The notes: generated from the letters alone by a model not told the origin. A stretch of 17,802 nucleotides of DNA from Ignavibacteria bacterium UBA4661 (GCA_002405405.1 DHLT01000266.1:1-17802), one strand, 5' to 3'. Counted from the first letter of the stretch, positions 9,318 through 16,896 are shown. Numbers and translations are program-made.

Positions 9318-9351
9318 AGATGTTGTGTAAATAGTGGAATCTCAGAAAAAA

Positions 9352-9951
9352 TCACACCGGAATCCACTTCGGAATATGGGGTGAAGCGGGTCGGTTGAGC
9401 ATGGTAACTGCCTCATCGATACTCGTAGCAACATGCAGGAGCATAGCATTTTCTTCTTTTAAAAAGCCATGGCGTACCATCGTAGCAAGGCATTCCAGCA
9501 AGCCCGAATAAAAGCCATCAACATTGAGCAAAATGATGGGTTTGCTGTGCAAGCCAAGTTGCCCCCATGTCAGCATTTCAAAGAGTTCGTCGAGTGTACC
9601 AAAGCCACCGGGCAGAGCAATGACCGCATCGCAGAGATTGCTCATGATCATTTTGCGTTCGTGCATCGTTTCAACGACAATCAGTCGTGTGATATGCTCA
9701 TGGGCAATTTCTTTTTGTTGAATGAAATCCGGTATAACACCGATAACTTCACCTTGATGAGCCAGCGTGCCATCGGCAACAGCACCCATCAAACCAACAT
9801 TTGAGCCACCATAGACAACGCCGATATTCTGCTCGGCAAGTGTTTTGCCCAAAGCATAGGCAGTGTTAGCAAAGACTTCATGGTGCCCAGAACTTGATCC
9901 GCAAAAGACAGCAACACGCCGCGCAGGAGCAGGAGAAAGAGAATTTGTCAT
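9352..9951 (-). CDS. LOG-family nucleoside 5'-monophosphate phosphoribohydrolase (TIGR00730 type)
   Basis: A 199-residue Rossmann-fold protein of the LOG (LONELY GUY) family, often mis-annotated as lysine decarboxylase. Plant and several bacterial members cleave cytokinin riboside 5'-monophosphates, or AMP-like nucleotides, to the free base and ribose 5-phosphate. Diagnostic sites are VFCGSSSG at 15-22, VVYGGSNVGLMG at 45-56, MHERK at 96-100, and the catalytic/phosphate-binding PGGFGTLDE at 114-122. The ATG at 9951 places the first beta strand (RVAVFCGSS) at the usual distance from the N-terminus, although no Shine-Dalgarno is visible. It lies 97 nt downstream of ppc and just upstream of the DUF5946 gene, all on the same strand. 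In this host a nucleotide-salvage role is as likely as cytokinin production. Confidence 0.92.
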   Translation of the reverse strand: MTNSLSPAPARRVAVFCGSSSGHHEVFANTAYALGKTLAEQNIGVVYGGSNVGLMGAVADGTLAHQGEVIGVIPDFIQQKEIAHEHITRLIVVETMHERKMIMSNLCDAVIALPGGFGTLDELFEMLTWGQLGLHSKPIILLNVDGFYSGLLECLATMVRHGFLKEENAMLLHVATSIDEAVTMLNRPASPHIPKWIPV

Positions 9952-9980
9952 ACAAGTAAAAGAGATGCGTTAACAACAAG

Positions 9981-10041
9981 AGTATGTTATACTACCACAC
10001 GAACATACAACGTCATGTATGATGTAGCCAAATACGTGTGG
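9981..10041 (-). repeat. Inverted repeats in the ppc-LOG gap
   Basis: Starting 7 nt after the ppc stop codon, CCACACG (9995-10001) pairs with CGTGTGG (10035-10041), and inside it CATAC (10004-10008) pairs with GTATG (10017-10021). A separate small palindrome, AGTAT-GTT-ATACT, lies at 9981-9993. No T run follows, so this is not a standard intrinsic terminator. It may stabilise or partly attenuate the ppc transcript before the LOG gene. Confidence 0.35.
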
Positions 10042-10048
10042 AGAGTCT

Positions 10049-12841
10049 TTATCCGGTATTGCGAAGTCCTGCGGCAATGGCATTGATCGTGAGGAGGATA
10101 TGCTCCATCGTGGCACTGCCTGCGCCTATGCGCTCACGCTCCTCCGCACGCCATCTGCGAAGTAATTGCACTTGGCGGCGGTGCAATTCCCATAATGCTT
10201 GATCACGGAGATTTAACGATAGATACATGCGTGGTCGGCGTTCTTTGAGCGTACCACCAAAGAGATCATGCAAGACTGTTCGCGTACGCTCATACTCTGC
10301 CATAATTGTTGTCATGCACTGTTCACGAATGTTTGTGTCTTCGACAAGTTCGGCATACAGAGCCATGACATCGGGATTTACCGAAGCAATACTCGTTTCA
10401 ACATTCGTCAGCACATACCGCAGGAATGCCCAGTCGGGCAAGGCATGACGAATCTGCTCATAGCTTGTGGTATCTGTTTCTCGTAGATGAGCAAGTGTAC
10501 TGCCGACACCATACCAGCCGGGCAGATAGAATCGTGCTTGATTCCATGCAAAGACCCACGGAATTGCCCGCAAATCAGCCAGCGTACGCTTGCCTGTGCG
10601 CCGTGCAGGACGCGAACCAATGCGATGATGCTCCAGCGCATCTATCGGTGTAGCTTGTGCATAGAAGGTGAAAAATCCCTCGGTTTGAATAAGTTCTTCG
10701 TAAATCGAACGACTGTATTGCGACAGTGTATCGCCGAGTGATTCGAGTGGATGATGTTTTTGCATACCGCTATACAAGCGGGCTACAGAGTCCATTGCAC
10801 CTGATAGCAAGACTTCGACATTGAAGGCGGCAGTAGCCTTGTTGGCATATTTCTGCGCAATGGTTTCGCCTTGTTCTGTAATGCGAATATTGCCTCGAAA
10901 TGATTGCGGTGGAAGTGCTTGCAGAAATTGATAGGTTGGACCTGCTCCGCGACTGACAGTACCGCCACGACCATGAAAAAATCGGATATCAAGATTGAGT
11001 GTTCGTGCCAATTCTGCCATTGCCGACTGAGCCTTATGCAAATGCCATTGGCTTGCAAAGATGCCACCATCTTTGTTACTGTCACTGTAGCCGACCATAA
11101 CTTGCTGTGTCGGAACACGCTGGGTGCGATAACTACGCTGAGTAATGGCTTGCTCGGCAAAACTGCCAAGAATGCGTGTGCTGTGCTCTAAATCATCAAT
11201 CGTTTCAAAAAGTGGTACGACCGGTACACGACACACCAAGCCGTTCTCTGTCCACTCCGCTAAGCCCGCCTCGCGTGCCAACACATACACCACAAGCAAA
11301 TCCGACACATCGCGTGTCATGCTGACAATCAAACTTCCGATACCCGCCGAACCATACAAACGGATATGCTCGGCAACTACGCGATAGCACGACAACACGG
11401 CGTCGGCTTCGGCACCAATCGAACGGTGTGATAGGGCAAAAGGACGCGGAGAACGAAGCTCTTGCTCTAACCATGCACGGCGGTCAGTTTCGCTCCATGT
11501 GTCGAAAGCAAAGTCCTGTACACCGCTTGCTGACACAAGCTGCATGAGTGCTTTGTCATGAAAAGCACTGTTTTGGCGAATGTCAAGAACAGCCGAATGA
11601 AAACCAAAAGTGTGAATTGCCCGAAGCAATCGGCGTACATCAAGTGCAACCAATCGTTCCGCACCAACATCATCGAGCGAACGGGCAAGCAATTCGGCAT
11701 CATTGAGTAATTCTTCGGCATGGCGATATGCATGAGCATGGTCATGAATCCGTGTCGCATGATCGCGGACAACATCAACAGGCAAACGTGCCATCATCAT
11801 GTTCACGAATTGTCGCCATGGTTCGCCCGGATTGCGCAGTATAGCTTGTTCACCAAGTGTTCCTAAGTCCTGACGATAGATTTCCAAGCACTCAAGTAAG
11901 TAATCCGGTGGCGTTTGCAAATGATCTGCTAAACTCAGTTTCGCACCAAGTTCAAGCAGTCGTCGCCGAAGTACAATACATGCGTTCAAGCGCAAATCAA
12001 GCAGGGTTTTGGCGGTAATCTCTGCTGTAACAAAAGGATGTCCGTCACGGTCGCCACCAACCCATGTACCGAAGGAGACATGCGGTACACTTCCGCTTTG
12101 GTTGAGTGTGCGTGTATCCCATCCTACGGTGTGCCACGCATGATGCAAACGGCTTTCGACAATATCGAGGGCTTCGGGAAATACATTACGAAGATAATGA
12201 ATAACATTCCGCAGCTCGGATATGATGTCGGGCTTTTCAGCAAGCACTTCACCCGTGCGCCACAATCGCTCCAGTACAGCTTTGACATCATGACGAATCA
12301 TCTCTTGCTCGAAGGGTGTCCACACAGAGTTTTCGCGTTTGACTAAAAGCAAGTACAACTCACGGTAGTGCTCTAACATGGTCGCGCGTTTTGCTTCGGT
12401 GGGATGTGCTGTCAGTACCGGTTCGACATGAATATGATTCAGTGCACGCAGTACGGTGGATTCATCAATACCATCATTTTGCAATGCTTGCAACGAAGAG
12501 CCAAATAATCCTGCTACAGCTGTAAAACCCCGTTCCGATTCTTGTTTGCGGCGATATTGTACCGCGATATTTTCTTCAACAGAGTTGAGTAATTGAAAGC
12601 CAATCGAATATACCTGTGCAATGCGTTGGGTAAAATGCTGTGTTCCTATTTCTGCAAGGAATGATGTGTGATTGTCGGACTCAGCAGTAAAATAGGGCAG
12701 AAAAGGAATAAGATCGCCGAATCCTGTTTCAAAAAGAACTTCTCGAAAACAGCCAAAGAGATAGTCTGCATCGGTACGAAATTTCTCCGAGAGCATGGCT
12801 TCATCGGGTTGAGCGGGGTGGGGCATTGGGTTGGTGTGCAT
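10049..12841 (-). CDS. ppc: Phosphoenolpyruvate carboxylase
   Basis: A 930-residue cytoplasmic enzyme that carboxylates phosphoenolpyruvate with bicarbonate to oxaloacetate, feeding the TCA cycle. It shows all main family sites: VLTAHPTEAKRA with the catalytic His146, VGYSDSNKDGG with Lys590, FHGRGGTVSRGAGP from His623 to Arg631 and on, RIGSRPARR with DLRAIPWVFAWNQ and LPGWYGVGS in the last third, and the invariant C-terminus ending RNTG. The start is set at 12841 (MHTNPMPHPAQ). The frame stays open for 32 more codons, but that extension is Phe/Cys-rich, reads through a small tandem repeat and resembles nothing in the family. It is slightly longer than the E. coli enzyme (883 residues). It is divergent from guaA. 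Confidence 0.96.
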   Translation of the reverse strand: MHTNPMPHPAQPDEAMLSEKFRTDADYLFGCFREVLFETGFGDLIPFLPYFTAESDNHTSFLAEIGTQHFTQRIAQVYSIGFQLLNSVEENIAVQYRRKQESERGFTAVAGLFGSSLQALQNDGIDESTVLRALNHIHVEPVLTAHPTEAKRATMLEHYRELYLLLVKRENSVWTPFEQEMIRHDVKAVLERLWRTGEVLAEKPDIISELRNVIHYLRNVFPEALDIVESRLHHAWHTVGWDTRTLNQSGSVPHVSFGTWVGGDRDGHPFVTAEITAKTLLDLRLNACIVLRRRLLELGAKLSLADHLQTPPDYLLECLEIYRQDLGTLGEQAILRNPGEPWRQFVNMMMARLPVDVVRDHATRIHDHAHAYRHAEELLNDAELLARSLDDVGAERLVALDVRRLLRAIHTFGFHSAVLDIRQNSAFHDKALMQLVSASGVQDFAFDTWSETDRRAWLEQELRSPRPFALSHRSIGAEADAVLSCYRVVAEHIRLYGSAGIGSLIVSMTRDVSDLLVVYVLAREAGLAEWTENGLVCRVPVVPLFETIDDLEHSTRILGSFAEQAITQRSYRTQRVPTQQVMVGYSDSNKDGGIFASQWHLHKAQSAMAELARTLNLDIRFFHGRGGTVSRGAGPTYQFLQALPPQSFRGNIRITEQGETIAQKYANKATAAFNVEVLLSGAMDSVARLYSGMQKHHPLESLGDTLSQYSRSIYEELIQTEGFFTFYAQATPIDALEHHRIGSRPARRTGKRTLADLRAIPWVFAWNQARFYLPGWYGVGSTLAHLRETDTTSYEQIRHALPDWAFLRYVLTNVETSIASVNPDVMALYAELVEDTNIREQCMTTIMAEYERTRTVLHDLFGGTLKERRPRMYLSLNLRDQALWELHRRQVQLLRRWRAEERERIGAGSATMEHILLTINAIAAGLRNTG

Positions 12842-13041
12842 GATTGCTGATGAAAACAAAGTGAGTATGTACCGAAAGCACTGCAAGCAAAGGAAAACAC
12901 TGCAATCAAACGAAAACAATCGGTGAAAGCAAAACAATTCGTGGAAGTTGGCGTAACTTGCACTTGAAATTTCTCTGCATCAGCAGAGTGTCTTTTCGAT
13001 AGATATACTTGATTCTTTCCTTTCATTCTCTTTGTTGTTTT
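12842..13041. promoter_or_regulatory. Divergent ppc/guaA control region with tandem repeat and hairpin
   Basis: This 200-bp spacer must hold both promoters. Two 21-bp imperfect copies of CACTGCAAGCAAAGGAAAACA (12879-12899 and 12898-12918, three differences) sit at a 19-bp period. They are followed by two related AAAACAATCGGTG-like units (12913-12925 and 12931-12944). A perfect 6-bp stem with a tetraloop, CTCTGC-ATCA-GCAGAG, lies at 12973-12988. TATACT at 13004-13009 is a possible -10 for guaA, 32 nt before its ATG, but no good -35 is seen. Confidence 0.45.
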
Positions 13042-14583
13042 ATGCTTCATGCCGAACGCTTATTGATTCTTGATTTTGGTTCGCAATACACGCAGCTCAT
13101 TGCTCGCAAAGTTCGTGAGTTGGGCGTGTATGCGGAGATTCATCCATTCAACATTTCGCAAGAGCAGATACATGCGATTGCGCCTAAAGGCATTATTCTC
13201 TCAGGCGGACCCTCCTCTGTGTATGGCGAGAATGCACCGATTCCGCACATTGATGTGTTTGCGCAGGGCGTGCCGGTGCTGGGTATTTGCTATGGCTTGC
13301 AATTAGTGGCGCATCAACTTGGTGGCGAAGTCAATAAAGCGGCAAAGCGTGAATTTGGTCGGGCGCGATTGGTGGTCGATCATGGCGATGATTTGCTGAA
13401 AGGTATTTCCACCGAGTCGCAAATGTGGATGAGTCATGGTGATTCGCTCACGCAATTACCAACAGGATTTGAAGTCATTGCCCACACCGAGAACGCTCCT
13501 ATTTGTGCCATTCGTAATGTGGAGCGCAGAATTTGGGGCGTACAATTTCACCCCGAAGTACATCACTCGACTGAAGGCAAAACCGTGTTGAGCAATTTTG
13601 TGTATGATCTCTGTGGCTGTGTTGGCGGCTGGAATGCCGCGTCTTTCATCGATGCAACCATTGCTGAAATTCGTGCGCAAGTCGGTAGCGCAGGCGTGAT
13701 TTGCGCTTTATCGGGCGGTGTCGATTCGACCGTAGCGGCAGTGCTGATTCACAAAGCCATCGGCGATCAATTACACTGCATTCATGTTGATTCCGGTTTG
13801 ATGCGTGCTGGCGAAAGCGAACATATCGAACAGATGTTCCGCGAACACTTTTCGATGAGTATCGAAGTGGTGAATGCCCGTGACCATTTCATGACAGCAT
13901 TACATGGGGTGAGCGACCCTGAGCGCAAACGTAAAATTATCGGTAAAGCTTTCATTGATGTTTTCGATCGTGCGGCGGAGAAATTCAGTGATGCCCAGTT
14001 CTTGGCGCAAGGAACGCTCTATCCCGATGTTATTGAATCGGTGAGCGTAAAAGGACCTTCCGTAACAATTAAAACACACCACAATGTGGGCGGTCTGCCG
14101 GAGGATATGAAATTCAAACTTATCGAACCATTCCGCGAGCTATTCAAAGATGAAGTTCGTGCTGTAGGGCGTGCATTGGGCATACCCGATTGGTTTATCG
14201 AACGGCATCCATTCCCGGGACCCGGCTTGGCAATTCGCGTGTTGGGAGAAATCACCGAAGAGCGTTTGAATATCCTGCGCAAAGCTGATACAATTTACCT
14301 CGAAGAAATTCGCAAAGCAGGATTGTACAATGAGATTTGGCAAGCTTTTGCAGTGCTTCTGCCTGTGCAAAGTGTAGGCGTTATGGGCGATGAACGCACT
14401 TACGAAAACACCTGCGCTCTGCGTGCTGTAACGAGCGTTGATGGTATGACTGCTGATTGGTATCACATGCCATACGATGTCTTGGCAACGATGAGTAATC
14501 GCATTATCAACGAAGTGCGAGGCATCAATCGTGTGTGTTATGATATTTCCAGTAAACCGCCGGCAACGATTGAATGGGAGTAG
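13042..14583 (+). CDS. guaA: GMP synthase (glutamine-hydrolysing)
   Basis: A 513-residue two-domain cytoplasmic enzyme that converts XMP, ATP and glutamine to GMP. The N-terminal class I glutamine amidotransferase domain has [16 protein letters not shown] at 11-26, [11 protein letters not shown], the nucleophile in GICYGLQ (Cys83), and the His170/Glu172 pair in FHPEVHH. The ATP-pyrophosphatase domain begins with the P-loop SGGVDS at 224-229 and continues through [19 protein letters not shown] and [13 protein letters not shown]. The C-terminal dimerisation domain shows [16 protein letters not shown] and ends KPPATIEWE, the usual terminus. The ATG at 13042 is chosen because the beta strand RLLILDFG then begins at residue 6; the upstream TTG at 13009 would add 11 unrelated residues. 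It is followed by an overlapping gene. Confidence 0.97.
   Translation: MLHAERLLILDFGSQYTQLIARKVRELGVYAEIHPFNISQEQIHAIAPKGIILSGGPSSVYGENAPIPHIDVFAQGVPVLGICYGLQLVAHQLGGEVNKAAKREFGRARLVVDHGDDLLKGISTESQMWMSHGDSLTQLPTGFEVIAHTENAPICAIRNVERRIWGVQFHPEVHHSTEGKTVLSNFVYDLCGCVGGWNAASFIDATIAEIRAQVGSAGVICALSGGVDSTVAAVLIHKAIGDQLHCIHVDSGLMRAGESEHIEQMFREHFSMSIEVVNARDHFMTALHGVSDPERKRKIIGKAFIDVFDRAAEKFSDAQFLAQGTLYPDVIESVSVKGPSVTIKTHHNVGGLPEDMKFKLIEPFRELFKDEVRAVGRALGIPDWFIERHPFPGPGLAIRVLGEITEERLNILRKADTIYLEEIRKAGLYNEIWQAFAVLLPVQSVGVMGDERTYENTCALRAVTSVDGMTADWYHMPYDVLATMSNRIINEVRGINRVCYDISSKPPATIEWE
14576..14580 (+). promoter_or_regulatory. Ribosome binding site inside the end of guaA
   Basis: GGGAG covers the last two sense codons of guaA and lies 5 nt before a GTG at 14586. 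It favours that GTG as the start of the next gene over the ATG at 14574, which has no site of its own. Ribosomes ending guaA would sit on it, so coupling is plausible. Confidence 0.5.
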
Positions 14584-14585
14584 TC

Positions 14586-15113
14586 GTGGCAAAGAATACA
14601 GAACAGATTCGTACTCTTCATACTCGAGTCGAAAAACTTTTTTCGTCTGTTTGGTCCTATGGTGCATCGGTACCGCCGGAGATAGCAGATGAATTTCTGT
14701 ATGACAATGCACGGCGTGTTGTCTGTACTATCAACGGACAAGTGGAAATTCATTGTGCGATTATGCCACAAGGCGATGGTGCATGGTACATTCTGCTGAA
14801 CAAAGACATTCGCACCAAACTTGATCTTGAAATTGGCTCACCGGTGGAATTGTCTATTCGTCGTGACACCAGCGAATATGGCTTACCAATGTGCGAAGAG
14901 CTACGCGAAGTGTTTGCTACTGATGAGCGTGCTAACGAACGTTTTCACGCGCTGACACCCGGTCTGCAACGATCGCTCATTTATTGGGCGGGGAATGTCA
15001 AAAATCCCGAAAAGCGTATTGTGCGATGCTTGGCACTCGCTCAGATTCTTGTCGAAAGCGAAGGGAAACCTGATTTTAAGCGGTTGAATGAGATGATCAA
15101 AGTGCGAAGGTAG
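14586..15113 (+). CDS. DUF1905 / YdeI-OmdA domain protein
   Basis: A 175-residue soluble protein with two parts. Residues from about 8 to 95 follow the DUF1905 pattern: SVWSYGASVPPEIADEF, RRVVCTINGQVEIHCAI, a GDGAWYILLNKDIRTKL core, and IGSPVELSIRRDTSEYGLP. The rest resembles the YdeI/OmpD-associated (OmdA) C-terminal domain: CEELREVFATDERANERFHALTPG, then a YWAGNVKNPEKRIVRCLA helix. Members have been linked to bacteriocin resistance by annotation, but the biochemical role is not settled. The GTG at 14586 is preferred for its GGGAG site; an ATG at 14574 overlaps the guaA stop and would add four residues. The gene is almost certainly co-transcribed with guaA and ends just before a strong hairpin. 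Confidence 0.78.
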   Translation: MAKNTEQIRTLHTRVEKLFSSVWSYGASVPPEIADEFLYDNARRVVCTINGQVEIHCAIMPQGDGAWYILLNKDIRTKLDLEIGSPVELSIRRDTSEYGLPMCEELREVFATDERANERFHALTPGLQRSLIYWAGNVKNPEKRIVRCLALAQILVESEGKPDFKRLNEMIKVRR

Positions 15114-15114
15114 A

Positions 15115-15171
15115 GAAGAAAATTTTCTTCATACAACAAGGGCAGGTATAATAATCTGCCCTTGTTGTATG
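15115..15171. terminator. Bidirectional hairpin terminator after the DUF1905 gene
   Basis: A perfect 16-bp stem (15130-15145 with 15156-15171, CATACAACAAGGGCAG on the left) closes on a 10-nt AT-rich loop. Just before it is a perfect 16-bp palindrome, GAAGAAAATTTTCTTC (15115-15130). On the plus strand only a weak T-rich tract follows (GTTGTTTG). Read from the minus strand, the palindrome supplies a TTTTCTTC run. The position between converging transcripts fits a shared terminator. Confidence 0.7.
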
Positions 15172-15188
15172 TTGTTTGATGAATTCCA

Positions 15189-15215
15189 TCAAAACCCCAA
15201 CACATACGACACCTT
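15189..15215 (-). repeat. Direct repeat, left copy (outer-membrane protein tail)
   Basis: These 27 bp are identical to 16150-16176, in the same orientation. On the minus strand they read as the end of a protein, KVSYVLGF and a TGA stop, an outer-membrane beta-strand ending in Phe. Reading further upstream in that frame, the residues do not match the right copy beyond FLKVSYVLGF, so homology is short. The two copies bracket the alpha/beta hydrolase gene. Confidence 0.75.
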
Positions 15216-15268
15216 CAGAAAAAATTTACAGTATCCTGCTGCACTTGCTACAAACCGAATGTTGGCTA

Positions 15269-16009
15269 CTACTCTTTTTCGCCGATGTAGCTGGCAGCAA
15301 TTTCTGTTAGAATTCTGCATAATTCATGTGGTTTGCTGAAAAAAGGCGAATGGCTTGTTGCAAGTTGATATACTTTTTCACAAGGTGTTTCTATGTACAT
15401 CTTACGCTGAATGAATGGCGTTACTGCTTTGTCTTCTGTGCATTCAATGTAGTATCGTGGTACTACACCATAATTATCATCAGTAAGTCGCAATGGTGTT
15501 ACTCCTGTAGCTACACTTTCATTGCTTAAAATGTACTTCGCCATCTCTGAAATGTCATCTGGGCAGTCGTGGTATAAACCTTCTTTGAAAATTATGGACT
15601 GTAGGGTGTGCGAGTTTGTTTCGGGGTGCCGTGTAACATAAGGTTTTAGAATACCCTCTGTATCTTGTGCAGAATATTCAGCTTGCGTTTTACCATTCGG
15701 AATTAAGTAGGCAGCTAAATAAACTAACTTCTCAATTTTCTGTGGTCTATATTCTGCCGCCTGAGAAATAATAACTCCGTTTTTGCTGTGTCCAACGAGA
15801 ATGACTGAACCTTCTTCGTCGTCAATTATATCGGTTAGCTTTTTGACAGCAACATCCAATGTAACATCTTGAATAGGTGTTTTATCTCTGCCCATACCCG
15901 GCAAATCAATTGCAATGGCTTTGTGCCCTTGTCTTTCCAATATTGAAACCACTTTGTGCCAATTCCACGAGCTGTGCCACGAACCATGTATGAAAATAAA
16001 TGTACTCAT
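15269..16009 (-). CDS. Alpha/beta-hydrolase of the plant-esterase (SABP2/hydroxynitrile lyase-like) type
   Basis: A 246-residue soluble alpha/beta-hydrolase. It has an early HGSWHSSWNW oxyanion segment (8-17), IDLPGMGRD (34-42), the nucleophile elbow GHSKNG with Ser75 (73-78), the acid in ECTEDKAVTP (Asp193), and the catalytic His220 in TSHSPFFSKPHEL. This order and spacing match the small esterases related to plant methyl-salicylate esterase and to several bacterial EstC-like enzymes; the substrate is unknown. The ATG at 16009 is chosen because AAAGGA (16017-16022) lies 7 nt upstream. An in-frame start at 16039 would add 10 residues not typical of the family. Base composition in sampled lines is near 40% G+C, clearly lower than guaA or ppc. 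With the bracketing repeats this suggests recent acquisition. Confidence 0.85.
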   Translation of the reverse strand: MSTFIFIHGSWHSSWNWHKVVSILERQGHKAIAIDLPGMGRDKTPIQDVTLDVAVKKLTDIIDDEEGSVILVGHSKNGVIISQAAEYRPQKIEKLVYLAAYLIPNGKTQAEYSAQDTEGILKPYVTRHPETNSHTLQSIIFKEGLYHDCPDDISEMAKYILSNESVATGVTPLRLTDDNYGVVPRYYIECTEDKAVTPFIQRKMYIETPCEKVYQLATSHSPFFSKPHELCRILTEIAASYIGEKE

Positions 16010-16016
16010 GTTTTTA

Positions 16017-16022
16017 TCCTTT
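16017..16022 (-). promoter_or_regulatory. Ribosome binding site of the hydrolase
   Basis: On the minus strand AAAGGA stands 7 nt ahead of the ATG at 16009, which decides the start. It is one of the better Shine-Dalgarno sites in the window. Confidence 0.6.
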
Positions 16023-16061
16023 GATTGTTGAGAATACAAGATGATGTAAGATTACTTTTTC

Positions 16062-16074
16062 GTGCATACTGCAC
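16062..16074. promoter_or_regulatory. Small palindrome upstream of the hydrolase gene
   Basis: GTGCA-TAC-TGCAC is a perfect 5-bp inverted repeat, 53-65 bp before the hydrolase start. It is a possible operator, but so short that chance is a fair explanation. The rest of the spacer 16023-16149 holds one more imperfect inverted repeat (16114-16122 with 16129-16137) and no recognised promoter. Confidence 0.25.
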
Positions 16075-16149
16075 CGTCTGAACAAGGTTTACTGCATCTT
16101 AGAATGCTATTATGATGGTTTTGTTTCTAAAACTATCTTTGATCCAATC

Positions 16150-16176
16150 TCAAAACCCCAACACATACGACACCTT
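16150..16176 (-). repeat. Direct repeat, right copy (outer-membrane protein tail)
   Basis: This is the right copy of the 27-bp perfect repeat at 15189-15215, 961 bp apart start to start. Here it is continuous with a longer barrel-like C-terminus, so this copy looks ancestral and the left one the duplicate. Confidence 0.75.
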
Positions 16177-16325
16177 GAGGAAAATCTGCCGACTGTCGCG
16201 CAGAAGCGAAGCGGGCGAGCGCATGTTGTATCTGCGGCACAAAGTGTTTGTGGAGCAGAAGTCAAAATAGTATAAAGCATCCCTATCGCCCCTCCAAGAA
16301 GGGCGAGAAATCGAAGAGTTTTCAT
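16150..16325 (-). pseudogene. Deletion remnant of an outer-membrane protein gene (signal peptide joined out of frame to C-terminal strand)
   Basis: On the minus strand an ATG at 16325 opens a classic signal peptide: MKTLRFLALLGG, a hydrophobic core, and a likely cleavage after LCA before ADT. About 35 codons on, a different frame of the same DNA reads YNMRSPASLLRDSRQIFLK followed by VSYVLGF and a TGA stop at 16150-16152, the typical last beta-strand of an outer-membrane barrel. The original frame instead runs on to 16110 with no barrel-like sequence. The simplest reading is an export gene whose middle was lost in a frame-shifting internal deletion, leaving both ends. Which barrel family it belonged to (a TonB-dependent receptor is possible) cannot be told. 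Confidence 0.6.
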
Positions 16326-16553
16326 ACAAGAAGAACGAAAAAATGAATGAAGTCGAGAAGAACGTGGAGCAAGTATTCCGATCAATGTGCCGGCGCGATT
16401 TCAAGGAAATACTCTGCTCTTTATCGTGTCGTGAGTCCTATTGTACATTGTGAAAAGGAGTTCTTTAATCTGATGCAAATTCAGCAAAGACAAGGAGCAT
16501 CTCAACCCGATTCTTGCGGACTTTATGCACGACAAGTTGAGCTGAACATGGTA
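16326..16553. other. Spacer without recognisable gene
   Basis: This lies between the outer-membrane protein remnant and the AraC relic. A plus-strand frame (16347-16634) is open but its translation resembles no family and its end overlaps the AraC relic on the other strand. AAAAGGAG near 16453 sits 12 nt before an ATG at 16473, a poor distance. I see nothing else. Confidence 0.4.
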
Positions 16554-16850
16554 TCACGAATACATGCGCTGTGCGAGCCGTGCTATTTGCCGTTCGCTGG
16601 CAAGTCCAACAGCAGAAGCAATTTGATGAGCTGAAATGTCGGGCTGTTGTGAGAGCTTAGTAATAACTTCTTGACGAAGCAGTGTGATGTATTGATGTAC
16701 GGTCATGCCCGTTGTGTGTTTGAACACACGAGTGAAGTTCCGTGTACTCATGCAGGCAATAGCAGCCAGATCGTCGAGTGTTGCTTTAACATGTAATTTG
16801 TGATAGAGTTAATTTTGTATAGCGTGGATACTCGAATCAATACTCGTAAA
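16554..16850 (-). pseudogene. AraC-family transcription regulator relic
   Basis: Read on the minus strand, this stretch encodes an AraC/XylS DNA-binding domain: ATLDDLAAIACMSTRNFTRV, FKHTTGMTVHQYITLLRQEV, then the second helix-turn-helix ISAHQIASAVGLASERQIARL. The style is that of GlxA/FtrA-like regulators. Upstream, SSIHAIQN continues the homology in the same frame but is cut from LYHKLHVKA by a TAA at 16809-16811, and another stop (16851-16853) closes the frame further up. The sensing domain is absent. After ARLAQRMYS the frame stops at 16554, short of the usual last helix. Translation from an ATG at 16751 would give 65 residues lacking part of the first helix-turn-helix, so I call it a broken gene. 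Confidence 0.72.
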
Positions 16851-16896
16851 TCAGCCACAAAATAAGCCAAGAGTTTTTAGCGTATAGAAAACATAA

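Noticed and set aside
9995..10041. Intrinsic terminator after ppc
   Set aside because: The inverted repeats are real but no T run follows on the minus strand, so I list them only as a structured repeat.
10783..11778. Several long open frames on both strands within ppc
   Set aside because: They are shadows of the ppc coding frame, which has full-length homology.
12842..12937. 32-codon N-terminal extension of ppc
   Set aside because: It is translated from the tandem-repeat region, is Phe/Cys-rich and unlike the enzyme family; MHTNPMPHPAQ at 12841 is the better start.
16110..16325. Short secreted protein starting at the signal peptide
   Set aside because: The signal peptide is convincing but the frame after it is the out-of-frame reading of a barrel C-terminus, so a deletion remnant is more likely than a real small protein.
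16347..16634. Plus-strand 95-codon open frame
   Set aside because: No family resemblance, poor ribosome-site spacing, and it overlaps the AraC relic in antisense.
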